DNA from: Rhodocyclales bacterium
Lineage (GTDB): Bacteria; Pseudomonadota; Gammaproteobacteria; Burkholderiales; Rhodocyclaceae
Assembly (NCBI GenBank): GCA_021413665.1
Contig: JAIOPW010000357.1
Coordinates: 1-6,327 of the forward strand
DNA length: 6,327 bases
Direction: 5' to 3'
Part shown: positions 5,914 to 6,327 of the stretch, piece after piece
Layout of the letters: each line of letters starts with the position of its first letter
Position numbering within the stretch: the first letter of the stretch is position 1
Translations under genes and position numbers: made by a program
The notes under the pieces: generated by a model
Told to the model about the DNA's origin: nothing
Databases searched by the model: none
The model's input: the letters and a program-made list of their open reading frames with translations, nothing else

Positions 5914-6327
5914 ATGTCTGATGTCGGCTCGCGTACGCTCCTGTCACCCGGGGCGTCGCAGTTTCCGGTTGAGTGGTATTTCGATGAAAAGCTCTTCGAA
6001 CTGGAGAAAAAGCTGATCTTCGATGCCGGACCGGGCTACGTCGGCCACGAACTGATGGTTCCCGAAGTGCATGACTACCGCTCCCAGGAGTGGAACGACC
6101 ATGCGCGCCTGGTGACGCACCAGCCGGACGGCTACTACGAGATGTCCAACGTCTGCCGTCACCGGCAGGCCATCATGCTACAGGGGGCCGGCAACGCGAA
6201 GAACATCGTCTGCCCGATCCATCGCTGGACCTACGATGCGGGCGGCGACCTGATCGGCGCGCCGCACTTCCCGGCCAATCCCTGCCTGAACCTGGCCAAG
6301 CAAAAGCTCGAGAACTGGCAGGGCCTG
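5914..6327 (+). CDS. Rieske [2Fe-2S] ring-hydroxylating oxygenase, alpha subunit, N-terminal part (cut by window end)
   Basis: The frame from ATG 5914 stays open to the last base, giving 138 residues with no stop. Residues 77-108 hold a complete Rieske cluster motif: Cys81-Arg-His83, 16 residues, then Cys100-Pro-Ile-His103-Arg-Trp-Thr-Tyr-Asp. An N-terminal segment of about 40 residues (WYFDEKLFELEKKLIF) precedes the Rieske domain, as in alpha subunits of aromatic-ring-hydroxylating oxygenases. Such proteins pass electrons from a reductase via the Rieske centre to a mononuclear iron site in a C-terminal domain, which lies beyond the window. The substrate cannot be read from this part. The gene is divergent from xseB with 184 bp between them, and has GGAGG 9 nt upstream. 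A stand-alone Rieske ferredoxin is less likely, because the N-terminal extension and CPIHRWTYD pattern fit the oxygenase family. Confidence 0.85.
   Translation, partial: MSDVGSRTLLSPGASQFPVEWYFDEKLFELEKKLIFDAGPGYVGHELMVPEVHDYRSQEWNDHARLVTHQPDGYYEMSNVCRHRQAIMLQGAGNAKNIVCPIHRWTYDAGGDLIGAPHFPANPCLNLAKQKLENWQGL

Overview
The window looks like an ordinary, conserved piece of a GC-rich betaproteobacterial chromosome. Protein style and gene content suggest Rhodocyclales or a relative; that placement is an impression from reading, not a search result. No tRNA, rRNA, CRISPR array, insertion sequence or phage-like segment is visible, and coding density is high.

Layout. Positions 1-1740 on the + strand hold the classical trmD operon: the last codons of rpsP (ribosomal protein S16), rimM (16S rRNA processing factor), trmD (tRNA m1G37 methyltransferase) and rplS (ribosomal protein L19). 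It ends at a strong 12-bp hairpin (1762-1791) that also lies just past the end of the convergent minus-strand genes. Those run from 5729 down to 1813: xseB (exonuclease VII small subunit), ispA (farnesyl diphosphate synthase), dxs (1-deoxy-D-xylulose 5-phosphate synthase) and folE2 (type IB GTP cyclohydrolase). A Rieske-type oxygenase alpha subunit starts divergently at 5914 on the + strand and is cut off by the window end.

How the genes work together. The + operon supplies translation factors: S16, its assembly factor RimM, a tRNA methylase that protects reading frame, and L19. In the minus cluster, dxs makes the first intermediate of the MEP isoprenoid pathway and ispA condenses its C5 products into C15 farnesyl diphosphate. 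Their stop and start codons overlap by one base. xseB is the usual upstream partner of ispA. folE2 starts the pteridine branch and seems to have its own promoter laid over the dxs stop codon. A minus-strand promoter about 40 nt upstream of xseB probably drives the isoprenoid cluster, and it overlaps a possible divergent promoter for the Rieske gene.

Points most worth a second look: (1) Dxs has Leu at the position of E. coli Arg420, a substrate-contacting residue in the normally strict D-R-A-G motif; (2) the folE2 promoter embedded in the dxs stop; (3) the Rieske oxygenase of unknown substrate beside isoprenoid genes, with a repeat-bearing leader. I did not find evidence for a novel multi-gene system.
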